Shown here: positions 34,533 to 45,420 of the stretch, piece after piece
How positions within the stretch are numbered: the first letter of the stretch is position 1
How the letters are laid out: the number at the start of each line of letters is the position of its first letter
From: Erythroxylum novogranatense
Lineage: Eukaryota; Streptophyta; Magnoliopsida; Malpighiales; Erythroxylaceae
Direction: 5' to 3'
DNA: 64,000 bases
NCBI GenBank assembly: GCA_029891385.1
Contig: CM057235.1
Coordinates: 18,965,120-19,029,119 of the forward strand
Position numbers and translations under genes: made by a program
Notes under the pieces: model-generated
The model's database searches: none
The model's input: only the letters and a program-made list of their open reading frames with translations
Told to the model about the DNA's origin: nothing

Positions 34533-36849
34533 TGTTGGCCCCCGAATTTTTCTTGTCAAATAAAGCATGATTTAAATAAATTATGAGGTTTGATGGATAA
34601 AGTTTTGGAGCTTCTTGTTATGTAAATGTTAGTAGAAGTTATTATATGGTTTGGTTGTATTAAAAGTGGTAAGAATGCATAAGGGCATTTTAGGCAAGCC
34701 GCTTAACGTTATAAGACTTAAGGCTTAAAGGAAAGGGCAAAATGGACATTTCACACTTACTAAGGGTATAAAAAGAAGAAGAAATGGTTGTTTTGTTTGA
34801 AAAATGAAGAAGAGAATCGTGAGTGAGGGAGAAAAAGAAGAGAAAAATTAGGGTTTTAGAAATTTTGACGATTTTGAAGAATGGGAAGCATCCACAATTA
34901 AATACAAAACTCAACCGTTCTTGATTTGTTGAATGAATCATGTTTAGTGATAGTTAGAAGTGAAAATGAAGTGGAATGTGTGAAGTGAGTTGTTGTTGAA
35001 CGGTGTTCTAGGGTTAATGATTTTGTTGTGTTTGTGAATGATTTTAGGTTGGAATGAGTTTAGAAATGAAGTAGGAATGATGATTTAGGGTTAAGATGAG
35101 TTATTTGTGAAAATGGAAAGTATGTAGATGAAGAATGTCGACGGGAGGTTTCTGGTCATGCACGTCGCAGCGCGCGCCGCGGCCAGCTTCTGTTTTTCTG
35201 CATAGACATATTTTGGTATTTTAGCCATAACTTTTGATGTAGATGTTCAAATGAGGTGATTTTTTATTTGTTGTAAAATAGAGACAAAGGTATACAAATT
35301 TTATGAAGAAAAGAAGTTTTAATTCAATTTATAAAGATCTCAAAGTTTGGATGGAAGTTGAGTATAGATTCTTGTTTCAACATAAGGAAAGTCCCAATAT
35401 GTTTGGAGTATAACTTTCGGATTTCTGAAACAAATTGAATGATTTTAGAGTTATTAGAAACTTAAGACAATGGGGAAACTTTTTCTAGAAGAGAATATTA
35501 CCAGATTTTGTTATTTACGTGATCATAGTGATCATGAAAAATTGACTCGAATGTTTGGACTTTTGGAAGAGTTTGAGTTTTTAGAATTTATCTTAGTGAA
35601 TATGCAATATATGGGTCCTCAAATTGTATTCCTATTGAATGGGAATTTTGCATTTGATAAAGGGAATCAAGGAAGGCAAGAGGATCAAGAGGAGAGGCAT
35701 TTGTTAAGCATATATCCAAGCAAGGAATTCAGGTGGGTTTCATGTTTATAATTTAGAAATGAGTCAACAATGTTTTCTTCCAAATCAAGAATGATTTCAA
35801 TGACTTCATAAATGTTGTTTTTGTTCTCTTGAATGATTTGCAAAATTTCTACATGTTTCAGTATATGATCTTTGTTAATGAATTTCAAAATAAAGATGGG
35901 AATGCATTGAAACATTTTATGTTATGCCTTGGAAAATTCATGGTATTTTGTATATTCGAAAAAGAAAGAACAGAGCATGAAAAGCATGAAAGCATTTGAA
36001 AATGATTTGAGCATGAGTATGTGCTTCTGTTTGGGCGAGAGTGGAACCATTATGTTCGTCACATGCACGTCGACAAGAGCCTTCTCCCGGCTGCCCACTT
36101 GTGGCATATGAGCTCCGAAAATGGACTCATTATGTTCAGGGTGTAAACTTCGGTTTCTCCCTTCTGTTGCCATGGAACCCTCGAGCCATTTGTTTATGCA
36201 TTGCATCTTTGAATGGTCAAGTATGTTGCATAAATTGAGTGTTTTGTATTGATGGTTAAATGGATATGCTGTGTTGATGTGATGACATTTTAATTATGAG
36301 TTTTGACTTATGACATTTTAAATTCTCAAGCATGATCCATAGTTATATATGTAAGACATTATGGCAAAGCAAGATAGGATGTTTGGTGAATGATAAGAGG
36401 TTATTGAATATGAGAGTGATATAAAATGAGAATGAGAATTTAGAAGTTTATTTTGTATGATTATGTTTCATTAAAGCTTGAGATTGACGGATAAGTTATC
36501 TTTGGTTGAGAATTTCATTTGTTGTTAGTATTAGAAGTATATGTTATATGTGTATATTGTGAATGTTGAGGATTGCCAATTGTTGGTTGTGTTAGATTGG
36601 TATTGGAATGAGTATAACGTTGTGCTGCCTTTGAAGAGTTCAAATTGGGTAGATTGTGAGTATATATGATGTTAGGATTGAAGATAAATCCTTTGGAAGT
36701 TGAGTTTTAATGAGGGATTGATGTTGTTGAATGGATTTAAAGTGGTTTTTGTAGTGTTGGAGAAGTGTTTGAGGTATGGGAATGTTAGGAGAAGGTTTGG
36801 AAACCTCTGAAGAGGTTTTAGAGGGTGAAATGTTGTTGTTGGCGAGAAA

Positions 36850-37020
36850 GTTACACACTGTGAAATTTCACACGATGTAAATCCAGTGCAGAGACGCTGT
36901 TATCCGTGGGTTACACAGCCTGTGTGAATTTTCACACAGACTGTGTAAACCCATCTCAGCCCATCCGAAGGTCACACAGACTGTGTGACTGACAGTATAA
37001 ATTTCACACAGCCTGTGCTT
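36850..37020 (+). repeat. ACACAGACTGTGT palindrome cassette in LTR-X
   Basis: Six units built on TTCACACAG/CTGTGTGAA, two of them perfect around one base (ACACAG-A-CTGTGT). It lies just upstream of GGCCATAACTCCTTCGTCCG, the same relation as the GC cassettes in the other LTR families, but with unrelated sequence. Confidence 0.75.
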
Positions 37021-37050
37021 TTCAGGATATGGACATATCGAATTTATTTG

Positions 37051-37480
37051 GCCATAACTCCTTCGTCCGACATCCGATTGAGTTGATTCTTGAAGCGTTG
37101 GATTCCTAAGACACTTAATTTCATATTAATGGAAAATTATGAATTTTAGGGATTTTATTGAGCAAGATTATTTGAATCAAAGTGAGTTGGACTATTTTCT
37201 AAATATAGTTCAGTATTTTGAGCATAACTTTTGCTCTGGAAAGCGAAATGATGTGATTCTTGTTTTGGATTAAACTAGAGAAATAGAGATACAATTGTTA
37301 TGAAGAATTCGAGTTTCAATTTGGTCCTTAAGAAGGTCCATTTTTGGATGGAAATTATGTGTTGGAAAGTGATTTAGCATAAGACATCCCCGAAATGTTT
37401 TGAGCATAACTTTTGGTGTAGTACTCGAAATTGGATGATTCTTAAGGCATTATGAAATTAAGACAATGAGGAACAATTCT
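37051..37480 (+). repeat. Three degenerate blocks of about 180 bp in LTR-X
   Basis: GCCATAACTCCTTC (37051), AGCATAACTTTTGC (37221) and AGCATAACTTTTGG (37403) each lead to a GATTCTTG/GATGATTCTT word and then to AGACAATGAGGAACAA or AGAAATAGAGATACAA type text. Comparable pairs occur in the LTRs of elements 1 and 2. Confidence 0.65.
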
Positions 37481-40400
37481 CTAGAAGGAAGTTTTGACTA
37501 ATTCATTCAATTAGATGGTGATAAACTTGTCCTAAAGTAAGCATACATGGAACTAAAGTGTAAGGGCATATTGGGAACATCACTTAAGGAGTTAAGAACT
37601 TAGGCTTAAGGGGAAGGGCAAATGGGTCTTTTTAACATCATTTAAGTGACATGGCACTTATAAGGCACATGTCTGTCTTTTGGAAGAAGCAATACACGGA
37701 AATTGAAGAGAGAAAACAAAAAGAGGATAGAGAAGAGAAAGGAATGATGGAGGAGAAGAAGAAAGATAAGGTAGGGTTTCTAAATTTTAAAGGATTCGAG
37801 CTTGATTTCCCATGGATTCATGAAGGAAAAGAGGGAAAGAGAAGAGATCTACCCTTCAAGCCAAGAAGAATTTCGAAAATAGGAAGAGAAAGTGGTAAGA
37901 GAATCTTTAAGTTTGAGTTTTTAGTGATTTGTTAGTTTAGAAATATGGAAAAGGTTATGGGTTTGTGGTTTTTGAAGTTAGTTTGATAATTATGTCATAA
38001 GTTATGTTTGATTTTGGATGAAAAATGAGTTAGACATTATGCCAAATTACATGAGTGGGGATTTTGGAAGATTATGATGTAGAAAGGCTAGAAATCTTAT
38101 GGGCTTGTAAATTATGAAACTAATTTTGAGAAGTATGATGTTTATGATATTGGACTTGGTGGATTATGGCTTAGGTAATTGTAAATTGGAAGATCAAGGG
38201 AACCTATGGACAAGTTGAAGCATGGACAAGCTTATGGCATGGATGTAAGGTGGGTAATATGTTTGTTTTCCAATTTTTAAGTTATTTGCAAGTTTTGAAG
38301 AATCAAGAAAATAAGCATGTTTCTAAGGTATTGTTTTGTAGTTGATTTTAAAAATATGATGAATGATTAAGTTCATGGTTTCAAATGGATTATTTTGGAA
38401 TAAGTTTTCATGAATGGGTTGAATTGTTTATCCCATGGATTCCAAATGATTTTATAAAGTTAAAATACTTGTTTGAGTTCATTGTATTTTAAATTGATTG
38501 CAAATTCAATATGTGAACTTGTGGGACATGAAGTTTAACTGATTTTGCAACGATCTAAAGTATGCATTCTTTGTTTGGAATGATTAAGAATTTTCAAGTG
38601 AATTATGATTTGCAAATTGTGTGAATTATGAAGTGATGCTAGAAATTGCATATATATATGTCATGCTCATGAAATCAAGCTTTTCAAAGATGGGCCATAT
38701 GGGCCATATGTTTTCAAGCTCATGAATTACATGTTATGTGGGTGCGACATAGTCCCTCAAGAAACCGTCACGTGCACGTTGACATCATGTGTTAAGCCTT
38801 CTCCCGGCTGCCCGCAAGTGGCACGGAGTTCCTTTTTGGACTCCCTTATGTGTATACGACTACACAAGGCCATTTTATGGAATTGTGTAGTTCGTCATGA
38901 ATTATGGACTTGCCAAACCATTTTGATGTGTCATATGATATGATGTTGTATGAAATGTGATGCATTCATATCTTTGGAATTGTTCATGTTTGGTGGAAAG
39001 AAGAATTTGAGCTTTACGAGAATTAAGAAAGTGAAGTTTTAACTATGACAGCTTTTTGGAAAGTGTGTATTAGTGTTTTGAAAAATGAAGTGTTTGTGAA
39101 ACAAACATTGGAGGAAATTCCTACTATGAAATTCTTTATAAGATGACAAGTTTTGAGAAATAGCTTTTGTTTATTTTTCAATCCATAAGCATATTATCCA
39201 CGAGCTCTGTAGCTCACCCCCCTTTCATCCCCATCTCCGTGTGTTCGAAAGGTGAGATTGGATGAAAGCATGTCAAGATTTTATGTTCATTTTGTACAGC
39301 AGTGTTTTGTATAAAGTAGAGTCTTGATATTGGTTTTGTATAGGTCTTGGTTGTGGCTTGAATTGCCATACATGTATTACAAGCATGTTCTTTCGGGACG
39401 ATAAGAATGATGAAATTGTATGAATTTGAGTATGATATGTATATGATGATTTAGGATTTTTGTGGACGATTATGAAATGGTATTGATTTGATTGTATGAA
39501 TGTGATTTTGGATATGTATGGATATGGATGAATGTTTATGATGAACATGAATGATGAAGTTATGTATGGATTTGATTATGCGTTGTATATAGAACCAGAA
39601 ATAAATATGAATGTGTTTTGGATGCGGATGAATTGGATTGTTTGAGCTGGTTTTATAGAAATGTATTTAAGTCAATTGCAGGTTTTGGGATTGTTAAATT
39701 GCAGCCGTCATGCTGCCGGATTTTTATGTATGATAGTTTATGGATTAAGCGAATGGATTAGCGAAATTGTGTATGAATATATGGATTTTATTGATATGAG
39801 TATGAGATGGTTATGATAAGAAATATGAATAGGATGATAAGAAGAATCAAGAAATTTGAGATTAGAATGAGTTTAAGGATAAGTTTCCAAGTATGATAGA
39901 TAAAATACTTTGTATAAGAAAGCAAGAAAGGAAAAAAAATTTTATACCCCCTTTCAGATGGGTCAAGGTATCCAACGCGTCGCTTTCTTTAAGAAACTAT
40001 TCCTGGATGTCGGACACTTGTCATGCTACTCGATTTGTCTTCATTTGCATGTTTTGCTTCCAAGTTGAATTCGATCCGTAATTATTTCCCATATTGGTCA
40101 TTTGAAAATCCGATTCGTATTTGCTTCACTTTTGATTTCCGCGTTTGTCTATATGTATGTTCACAATTTTTAAGTAAGCAAGAGGGTTGGGTTCTGGACC
40201 CGGGATTCGGGGCTCAACAGATGTGGTATCAGAGCATAGAGTGAAAGTGTTAAGTTTAAGTAGTTGAGTTTCGGATCCAACAGCTTGTTACCCACGAGCT
40301 TTAAGCTCACCCCCCTTTCGTCCCCAACTTCAGGTTTTGGGCAAGAGATGGAGTGAAAGAGAGTCAAAACATCACTCCCCATTTGCTTATGTTGTAAATT

Positions 40401-40906
40401 GAGTTATTTATGTAAAATGCAAGGATTTGTCACTTTTCAAGGATTTCTAGTTCATTTAATTTGTGTGTTTTGAGATTTTGGATTATGTTATAATTATGGC
40501 TTGGTATGCCTTTAGAGCTTGTAAAACTCTATTTATTGATGTTAAGGAATTATAAATTATGTATGGATGATGTTGAGTGGAAGTATGCATTTGCGTATAT
40601 GGATCAAATTGAGTGAAAATTCGGTATACTTGAGGAAGTTATCGATTTGATATGAATATTTTGATTGTGAATTGTTGTTACATACATATATATACAAGTG
40701 AGATGTGTTATGGAAAAAGGAACATAGAATGATATGAGACTTTAAGCTTCACGATTTCTTGGATTACGCCAACGTTTATGGCTCAATGGTTGGACTTTGA
40801 AAACATAGCTCATCATATTTGGTATCAGAGTAAGAAAATATTACAACCACACTTATGTATGATGGTGTTCTATTTCGAGGTTGGGTTCCGAAAATGGGGC
40901 CCAGCA

Positions 40907-41929
40907 TGCATTGCATGTAGACAGGCAAAATCTACTGATTTTGTTTTTGGATCGCCTAGAAAAAAAAGGGGTATGATAACATCTTTGTTGTTGTTGATTA
41001 ATTTAGTAAGCTGACGCATTTCATTGCATGCCATAAGACTGATGATGCTGTGCATGCTGCTGATTTATTCTTTAAGGATATTGTTAGATTCCATGGTATT
41101 CTTAGGTCTATTGTTTAGGACCGAGATATTAAATTTTTAAGCCATTTTTGACGTGTTTTGTGAGAAAAGTTGGGTACTAAATTGCTTTATTCTACTACTT
41201 GTCAACCACAGACAATGAACAGACTAAGGATGTTAATAGAACCTTAGGTACATTGTTGCTGTTGTAATTGGTAAAAATTTGAAAACTTGGGGTGATTGTT
41301 TGTTATTTATTGAGTTTGCATATAATAGATATGTGCATTCCACCACAGGTTATTCACCTTTTGAGCTTGTATATGGTTTTAATCTTTTGACTATCTTAGA
41401 TTTGGTGCCTTTACCCTTGCATGAGTTGTCTAGTACATATGACAAGAGGAAAGTCGAGATGGTTAGGGAATTGCATACGAAGGCGAGACAGCATATTGAG
41501 CATAGAAGTAGAGTGTATGCTAAGCAAGCCAACAAGGAGCGAAAGTTGGTGACTTTTAAACCTGGTGATTGGGTTTGGGTGCATCTGAGGAAGGAGAGGT
41601 TTCCTACCCAACGGAAATCTAATCTAGATCCTAGAGATAATGGTTTGTTCCAGGTGTTGGAGAAATTAAATGACAACGCCTACAAGATTGACCTGCCAGG
41701 TGAGTATTCTGTTTCTGAAACTTTTAATATTACTGATCTTTTTCCTTTTAATATGGATTCAGATTCGATGACGAATCTTCTTGAGGAGGGAGGGACTGAT
41801 GTGAGCACGAGCAAGGATCACCATGAAGATGACATGCGTGATAGGGGTGAGTTTGTCATTCTAGTTGGACCTATGACCAAAGCTAGGACCGAGAGACTCA
41901 TGGAGGCTCTCTATGCATATGTGGGCTAA
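40907..41929 (+). pseudogene. Gypsy-A integrase core and C-terminus
   Basis: After the target duplication the frame resumes at the second Cys of the zinc motif (ACRQAKS). About 20 residues usually found before DFVFGSPRKKRG are missing, an in-frame deletion. The catalytic core is frame-shifted and has stops (40980-41270). The open part 41279-41929 reads the core end (FIEFAYNRYVHSTTGYSPFE, with the catalytic Glu), then FKPGDWVWVHLRKERFP and DNGLFQVLEKLNDNAYKIDL (GPY/F-like). The last 44 codons lie within the 3' LTR. Confidence 0.9.
41780..41797 (+). other. Polypurine tract of gypsy-A, inside the pol frame
   Basis: TTGAGGAGGGAGGGAC is read as LEEGGTD in the pol frame and abuts the LTR start TGATGTGAGCA at 41798, so the tract is both coding and the plus-strand primer. 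Confidence 0.75.
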
Positions 41930-42575
41930 TTTGTGGAAAGAATGGAGTGCACCAAGCCTATTAGAGGAGAGCTATTTGAATCACAACCCAAATTGATTCA
42001 TTTATTTCAAATCCTTAGATTGGACTCACTTGGGACTTGAAGACTATTGTATTGGGCTACATATCATCACTACAACCTAAGAGGAGAGGCGCATCTATGG
42101 TCAGACTTGGAAGCACGTTAGCCCAGGCTTAGACGAGTTTTTATTATTCTATTTTAGACTTGTTTTAAGTTGTAATTATATTTTAGGCTTCTATGTATTT
42201 TAAGTCCAAGTCTTTTAACATTAAACCTAGGTACAAATACTTATGTTTTAGGGTGTTTGAAACACAACTTTGATCATATTGTTTTCTGTAAGCCATCGCC
42301 ATATTGAGAGGAGAAAACCCTCTTGTTCCTTTCAACTTAGGAATTAAACTTCACTTATTAATTGAATTAGATTGTGGCGTGATTTTGATCGCATCAACTT
42401 TTTTCGTTTGTTTTTTACCTGTTATTTAGGTTGCTCGAGACAAGTTTTTCGTGAGGTCTAGTAGGTAAATTTGAAACCCTGCATATCAGATTTAGTTTTC
42501 ATTAATTCGAATCTATCATCTTCTTCCTTCTTTGAATCTGAACTTTTACATCATTCAATTATATAGAGCACGTTA
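41798..42575 (+). repeat. Gypsy-A 3' LTR (778 bp)
   Basis: It is longer than the 5' LTR by the two segments deleted there. The pol frame ends at 41929 inside it. A TATA-like CAAATACTTATG stretch lies near 42231 and a TGATCGCATCAACTTT stretch near 42390. It ends GTTA and is followed by TTATG. Confidence 0.85.
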
Positions 42576-42768
42576 TTATGAGATCGACTTCTTCTTACAT
42601 AAGAAAGAACCATAATGTATGCTATTCTTTTGTACTTTATTAGTGTATGATTTCAATAGAATAATAATTATGAATAATTTATAAATAATATATAAATGTA
42701 ATATATATGTGATAATTATAATTTTGTTATAATTTCATTCGCAATGTATATTTATCTTATAGACTTTG
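42576..42768. other. AT-rich spacer after gypsy-A
   Basis: No gene or clear repeat is seen. Confidence 0.5.
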
Positions 42769-42885
42769 TCATCATCATCATCATTATCATCATACCCTGA
42801 AGTTCCACAATGAAGTAGGGTTTGGGAGGGCCGGATAGTACGCAGCTTTACCCCTACATTGTAAAGAGATTGTTTCCAGAGAGCC
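42769..42885 (-). repeat. Probable SINE 3' end with trinucleotide tail
   Basis: On the minus strand: GGCTCTCTGGAAACAATCTC, GGTAAAGCTGCGTACTATCC, GGCCCTCCCAAACCC, GGGTATGATGATAATGATG. The series with GTAAGGTCTGCGTAC, CCCTCCCCAGACCC and GGGTATG plus a simple repeat is known from tRNA-derived plant SINEs of the Au/TS type. The tRNA-like 5' half is not evident here. The call rests on recalled family words, not a search. Confidence 0.45.
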
Positions 42886-42939
42886 TACATGCATATGTGA
42901 CAATTTAGTAATGACAAAATAATAGAATAAAATTAAATA

Positions 42940-43300
42940 ACAAATTAAAATAAAATAGATAGAAAATTTTAATTTAATCAATTAATAAGTATTTTGAAAA
43001 ATAATCATAATAATAAAAATACTAATAAAATAATAATAATACTAATAATAAAATAATAATGATAAATAGAATACATAATACAAAAGGTTATGCATACGGA
43101 CTTTAAAATAATAATGAGAATAATGCTAATATTACTAATGAAAATAATAGTAACGACTAATACCAATATGTAACGACAAAAATATTGAAAATGATAAAAT
43201 AGTACTCATATTAATCTACTAATAATATTAATAATAATAATATAAGGAAGGTCACGTGAAATAATAATAGTAAAGCTCAAGAAATAAATAACTATATAAA
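42940..43300. repeat. AAT-type microsatellite-rich stretch
   Basis: Imperfect (AAT)n and (ACTAAT)n runs over about 350 bp. There is no coding content. Confidence 0.7.
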
Positions 43301-44379
43301 ATGACCAATACATTAAATAAGAAAAAGACCAATAATAATTCGCCAACCAATTGAAAGTAGGAGTGTCTTTAACCGCCTCTCATCAAGGAGAATTTACTAT
43401 ATAAGCAAGCTAGTGAAAGTGGTAAAAGTCCATACTGGAGTGATTCGAAAGGAAAGTATAGGAGGTTGATATAACAAGTTAGCAAAAGAGAGATTTGTCG
43501 AAGTTTATAACAAGGAGCTCAACGGGACGTAACAATAACAAGAATGGCGGTTTCTAACGGACAGTAGTAAAACTTGTCAGGATGCTCGAGAAATCAGAGA
43601 CAATGTGTGATATGTCAAAAACCCGACGCAAGTGCAGGTACATTTAATGACTGCAGTGCATGTTACCTTGCGTTATCGCCCTTACCCATGCCTATGAGCT
43701 GCATACCTAACTTCTATGACCTAGAGTAATCTTGTTCAATAGCTAAGTCTCATTTTGCACGTTGTTCCGTAGAGTAAGAGATCCCAACCCATGTTACCAA
43801 AGTTTTATGAATAATGGCCAAAGTAACCGAGAGACAGGGAAATCAAAACTTAAATGGACATGGCATCCAACCACAACTATGATGAAAATGGAAACCACGA
43901 GAATCAAACCACATAGAAAACTTGAAGTAAAGAGAAATTAACAACTACCTACTCTAACCACTAATTGTCTTGCTCGAAAATGTAATCACAAATGCAAATA
44001 TAAGGGTGGTTGGAAACTGCCACCCCTTACCTCCACCAACGGTTGAGAGCCACTCATGACGATGGCCACAGAATATGACATGTACCCTACAATCCACCTT
44101 CCTCCGGATCCATGTACCTTGAAAACAAAACAAAGGAACCAATGTTGCACACAGAAGATAGGTTTCAACGAGAAAACAAACCTGAAAAACCCCCGACTTT
44201 CTTAATATTTGCTAGCCTGCCCTCCACCCCTCATATTCTCATTTTGTCACTTCTCTCATCTTCAATCAACTTCCTGTAGTCTCCGAGTCTCCCCAACAAT
44301 AGCCCGAGGTTCTTCTCAGTCCCAAACAACCACATTCTCCTCCTCCACCACTTCCCTCTCAATACATGTCATCCCACAC
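43301..44379. other. Spacer without recognised genes
   Basis: Composition is less AT-rich than the flanks. The plus-strand ORF 44209-44631 is S/T/P-rich and has no domain; it overlaps the minus-strand ARM pseudogene and is treated as a shadow. Confidence 0.5.
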
Positions 44380-44845
44380 ATGATGCACCAAAAGTTCATG
44401 AATACGTGGGATTGGAGCTGGAAATGGAAGAAAAGAAAGAAACAGAGGCCCAATCGTGTTTGGATCAAATCTGATACTCTCTCAACTGCTCCTCCAGATT
44501 CGATCTTGTTATCATCTCTTTACGCCTCTTCTTTGTATCCTTCTCGTCTAATACCACTTTTTTTTAGATGTATCCCAACTTTCTCGTCTTGGACAGCTAG
44601 ATTGAGGAGAGCGAAAAGAGCAAACTCGTGAGACTCGTTGGAGCCATGGATTCGGAGTATGTAAACTAGCAACTTTATAGCTTCAAAAAATTGTCGCCAA
44701 CACCTTTGCAAAGTTTTGGTGAGGTGACAAATTTCCCTGATGGCTCCCAGTTTCTCATCCACATCCTCCAATCGGATGAGGCGTAGCACTCGTTGTATGG
44801 CGGCATAATATGTATTAGAGCTCGTTGTATGGCGGTAAAATATGT
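44380..44845 (-). pseudogene. U-box/armadillo-repeat gene fragment
   Basis: The minus frame 44789-44520 reads RLIRLEDVDEKLGAIREICH, then LTKTLQRCWRQFFEAIKLLV and SHEFALFALLNLAVQDEKVG. This is the ARM-repeat entry of plant U-box/ARM proteins (AAREIRRLTKTSQRCRR and EAALLALLNLAVKDEKNK in the family). A stop follows at about 44520, then text like IESGGAVERVSDLI in the same frame. Upstream, around 44815-44860, a short duplication of a CCGCCATACAACGAG word repeats the start. No U-box, no start and no further ARM repeats are seen. In functional relatives ARM repeats bind proteins; this copy is a fragment, perhaps carried here by a transposon. Confidence 0.75.
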
Positions 44846-44875
44846 TTCTGGCCTTATAGACTTTATAACATACAC

Positions 44876-45255
44876 CTAAATATATATAAGATAAAGAATA
44901 TTCCTAAATAATTATGTTACTAAACTACAACCAATTGAATAAATGTAAACCATAAACCAAGGCTTTATTTAGTAGCTATTGGCCGACGGTCTACCAAGTA
45001 AACTACATCCATTAAGGTTTTATCAAACAAACTTTAGCTTTGGAAAAATAATTCCAAGTTATTTACGGACCAATTAGAGAAGATTCACACATAGCCTTTA
45101 TTTGTTCCAAAAGAATAATTGAATTAAGGTTTTTTTTCCTCCCGCCACAGCTAGAACACTTTGGATTCGCCACCGACCACCACTTAACTAACCTATTATA
45201 CACTACAGTATACTGCTGTAGCTTTACCCTCTTTCCAAGACGTTTCCAAACACCT
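44876..45255. other. Spacer without recognised genes
   Basis: No domain-bearing ORF or clear repeat is seen. Confidence 0.5.
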
Positions 45256-45262
45256 CTCAGTA

Positions 45263-45413
45263 TGGGGGACAGATCTTCTGTCCCAAAATGTGTGTACCAA
45301 TTCTGTCCCATTTAATCTTAATCATCTATTTATGTAAGTTCCACATAAATAAATAGTTAGGATCAAATAGAACAGAATTGGTACACACATTTTAGAACAA
45401 AAGATTTCATGCC
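45263..45413. mobile_element. MITE-like stem-loop element, about 151 bp
   Basis: Two long inverted arms with almost no loop: left arm with ACAGATCTTCTGTCCCAAAA, TGTGTGTACCAATTCTGTCC and ATCTATTTATG; right arm with CATAAATAAATAG, ACAGAATTGGTACACACATT and TTTTAGAACAAAAGAT. It is flanked by CTCAGTA on both sides (45256-45262 and 45414-45420), a probable target duplication. No coding sequence. The superfamily is open because a 7-bp duplication is unusual. Confidence 0.7.
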
Positions 45414-45420
45414 CTCAGTA

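Larger units (their letters stand above)
36311..40282 (+). mobile_element. LTR-X: truncated LTR plus leader of a sister gypsy family
   Basis: It ends like an LTR (GGATTCGGGGCTCAACA at 40219), followed by a PBS (TGGTATCAGAGC, 40224-40235) and about 47 bp of leader, then joins element 2's LTR. The start expected from its end (TGTTGAGCCCC) is absent, so the 5' end is missing. An 11-bp word ATGACATTTTA occurs at 36280 and again at the junction (36310), suggesting microhomology. It holds a promoter homologous to that of element 2 (37560-37700), a CACACAG palindrome cassette and three CATAACTTTT blocks. No target duplication is seen. Confidence 0.7.
26529..40906 (+). mobile_element. Element 2: nested gypsy-derived retrotransposon
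   Basis: 5' LTR 26529-29102, PBS, internal region, PPT, 3' LTR 34533-40906. LTRs start TGTTGGCCCCCG and end CCCAGCA. The target duplication TGCAT is perfect. Removing the nested solo LTR, the internal region is about 3.4 kb, close to elements 1 and 3 and homologous to them. The 3' LTR is swollen to 6.4 kb by an inserted piece of a sister LTR family. LTR sequences outside this piece and the GC cassette match closely. Confidence 0.92.
34533..40906 (+). repeat. Element 2 3' LTR, enlarged by a foreign LTR segment
   Basis: 34533-36310 matches 26529-28362 of the 5' LTR and 40283-40906 matches 28476-29102. The middle, 36311-40282, belongs to another LTR family and replaces about 113 bp of the original. 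The TATA box is at 34767. The GC cassette slot (35158-35184) is short and different from that in the 5' LTR. It ends GGGCCCAGCA, followed by the TGCAT duplication. Confidence 0.88.
21583..42575 (+). mobile_element. Gypsy-A: Ty3/gypsy retrotransposon, broken, carrying nested element 2
   Basis: LTRs at 21583-22278 and 41798-42575 share TGATGTAAGCA/TGATGTGAGCA starts and GAGCAYGTTA ends. Flanking 5-mers are CTATG (21578-21582) and TTATG (42576-42580), one mismatch. Between them in order: PBS, A-rich leader, gag with CCHC knuckle, protease, RT, RNase H, integrase split by element 2 (26529-40906), and the pol end overlapping the 3' LTR. Many frameshifts and stops show it is the oldest layer here. 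No chromodomain is seen after the GPY/F-like region; the clade is not assigned. Confidence 0.9.

Noticed and set aside
42940..43300. Possible CRISPR-like or satellite array
   Set aside because: These are irregular AAT microsatellites without a fixed repeat/spacer pattern, and the sequence is plant nuclear.
44209..44631. 140-codon plus-strand ORF
   Set aside because: It is S/T/P-rich without a domain and lies opposite the ARM-repeat pseudogene.
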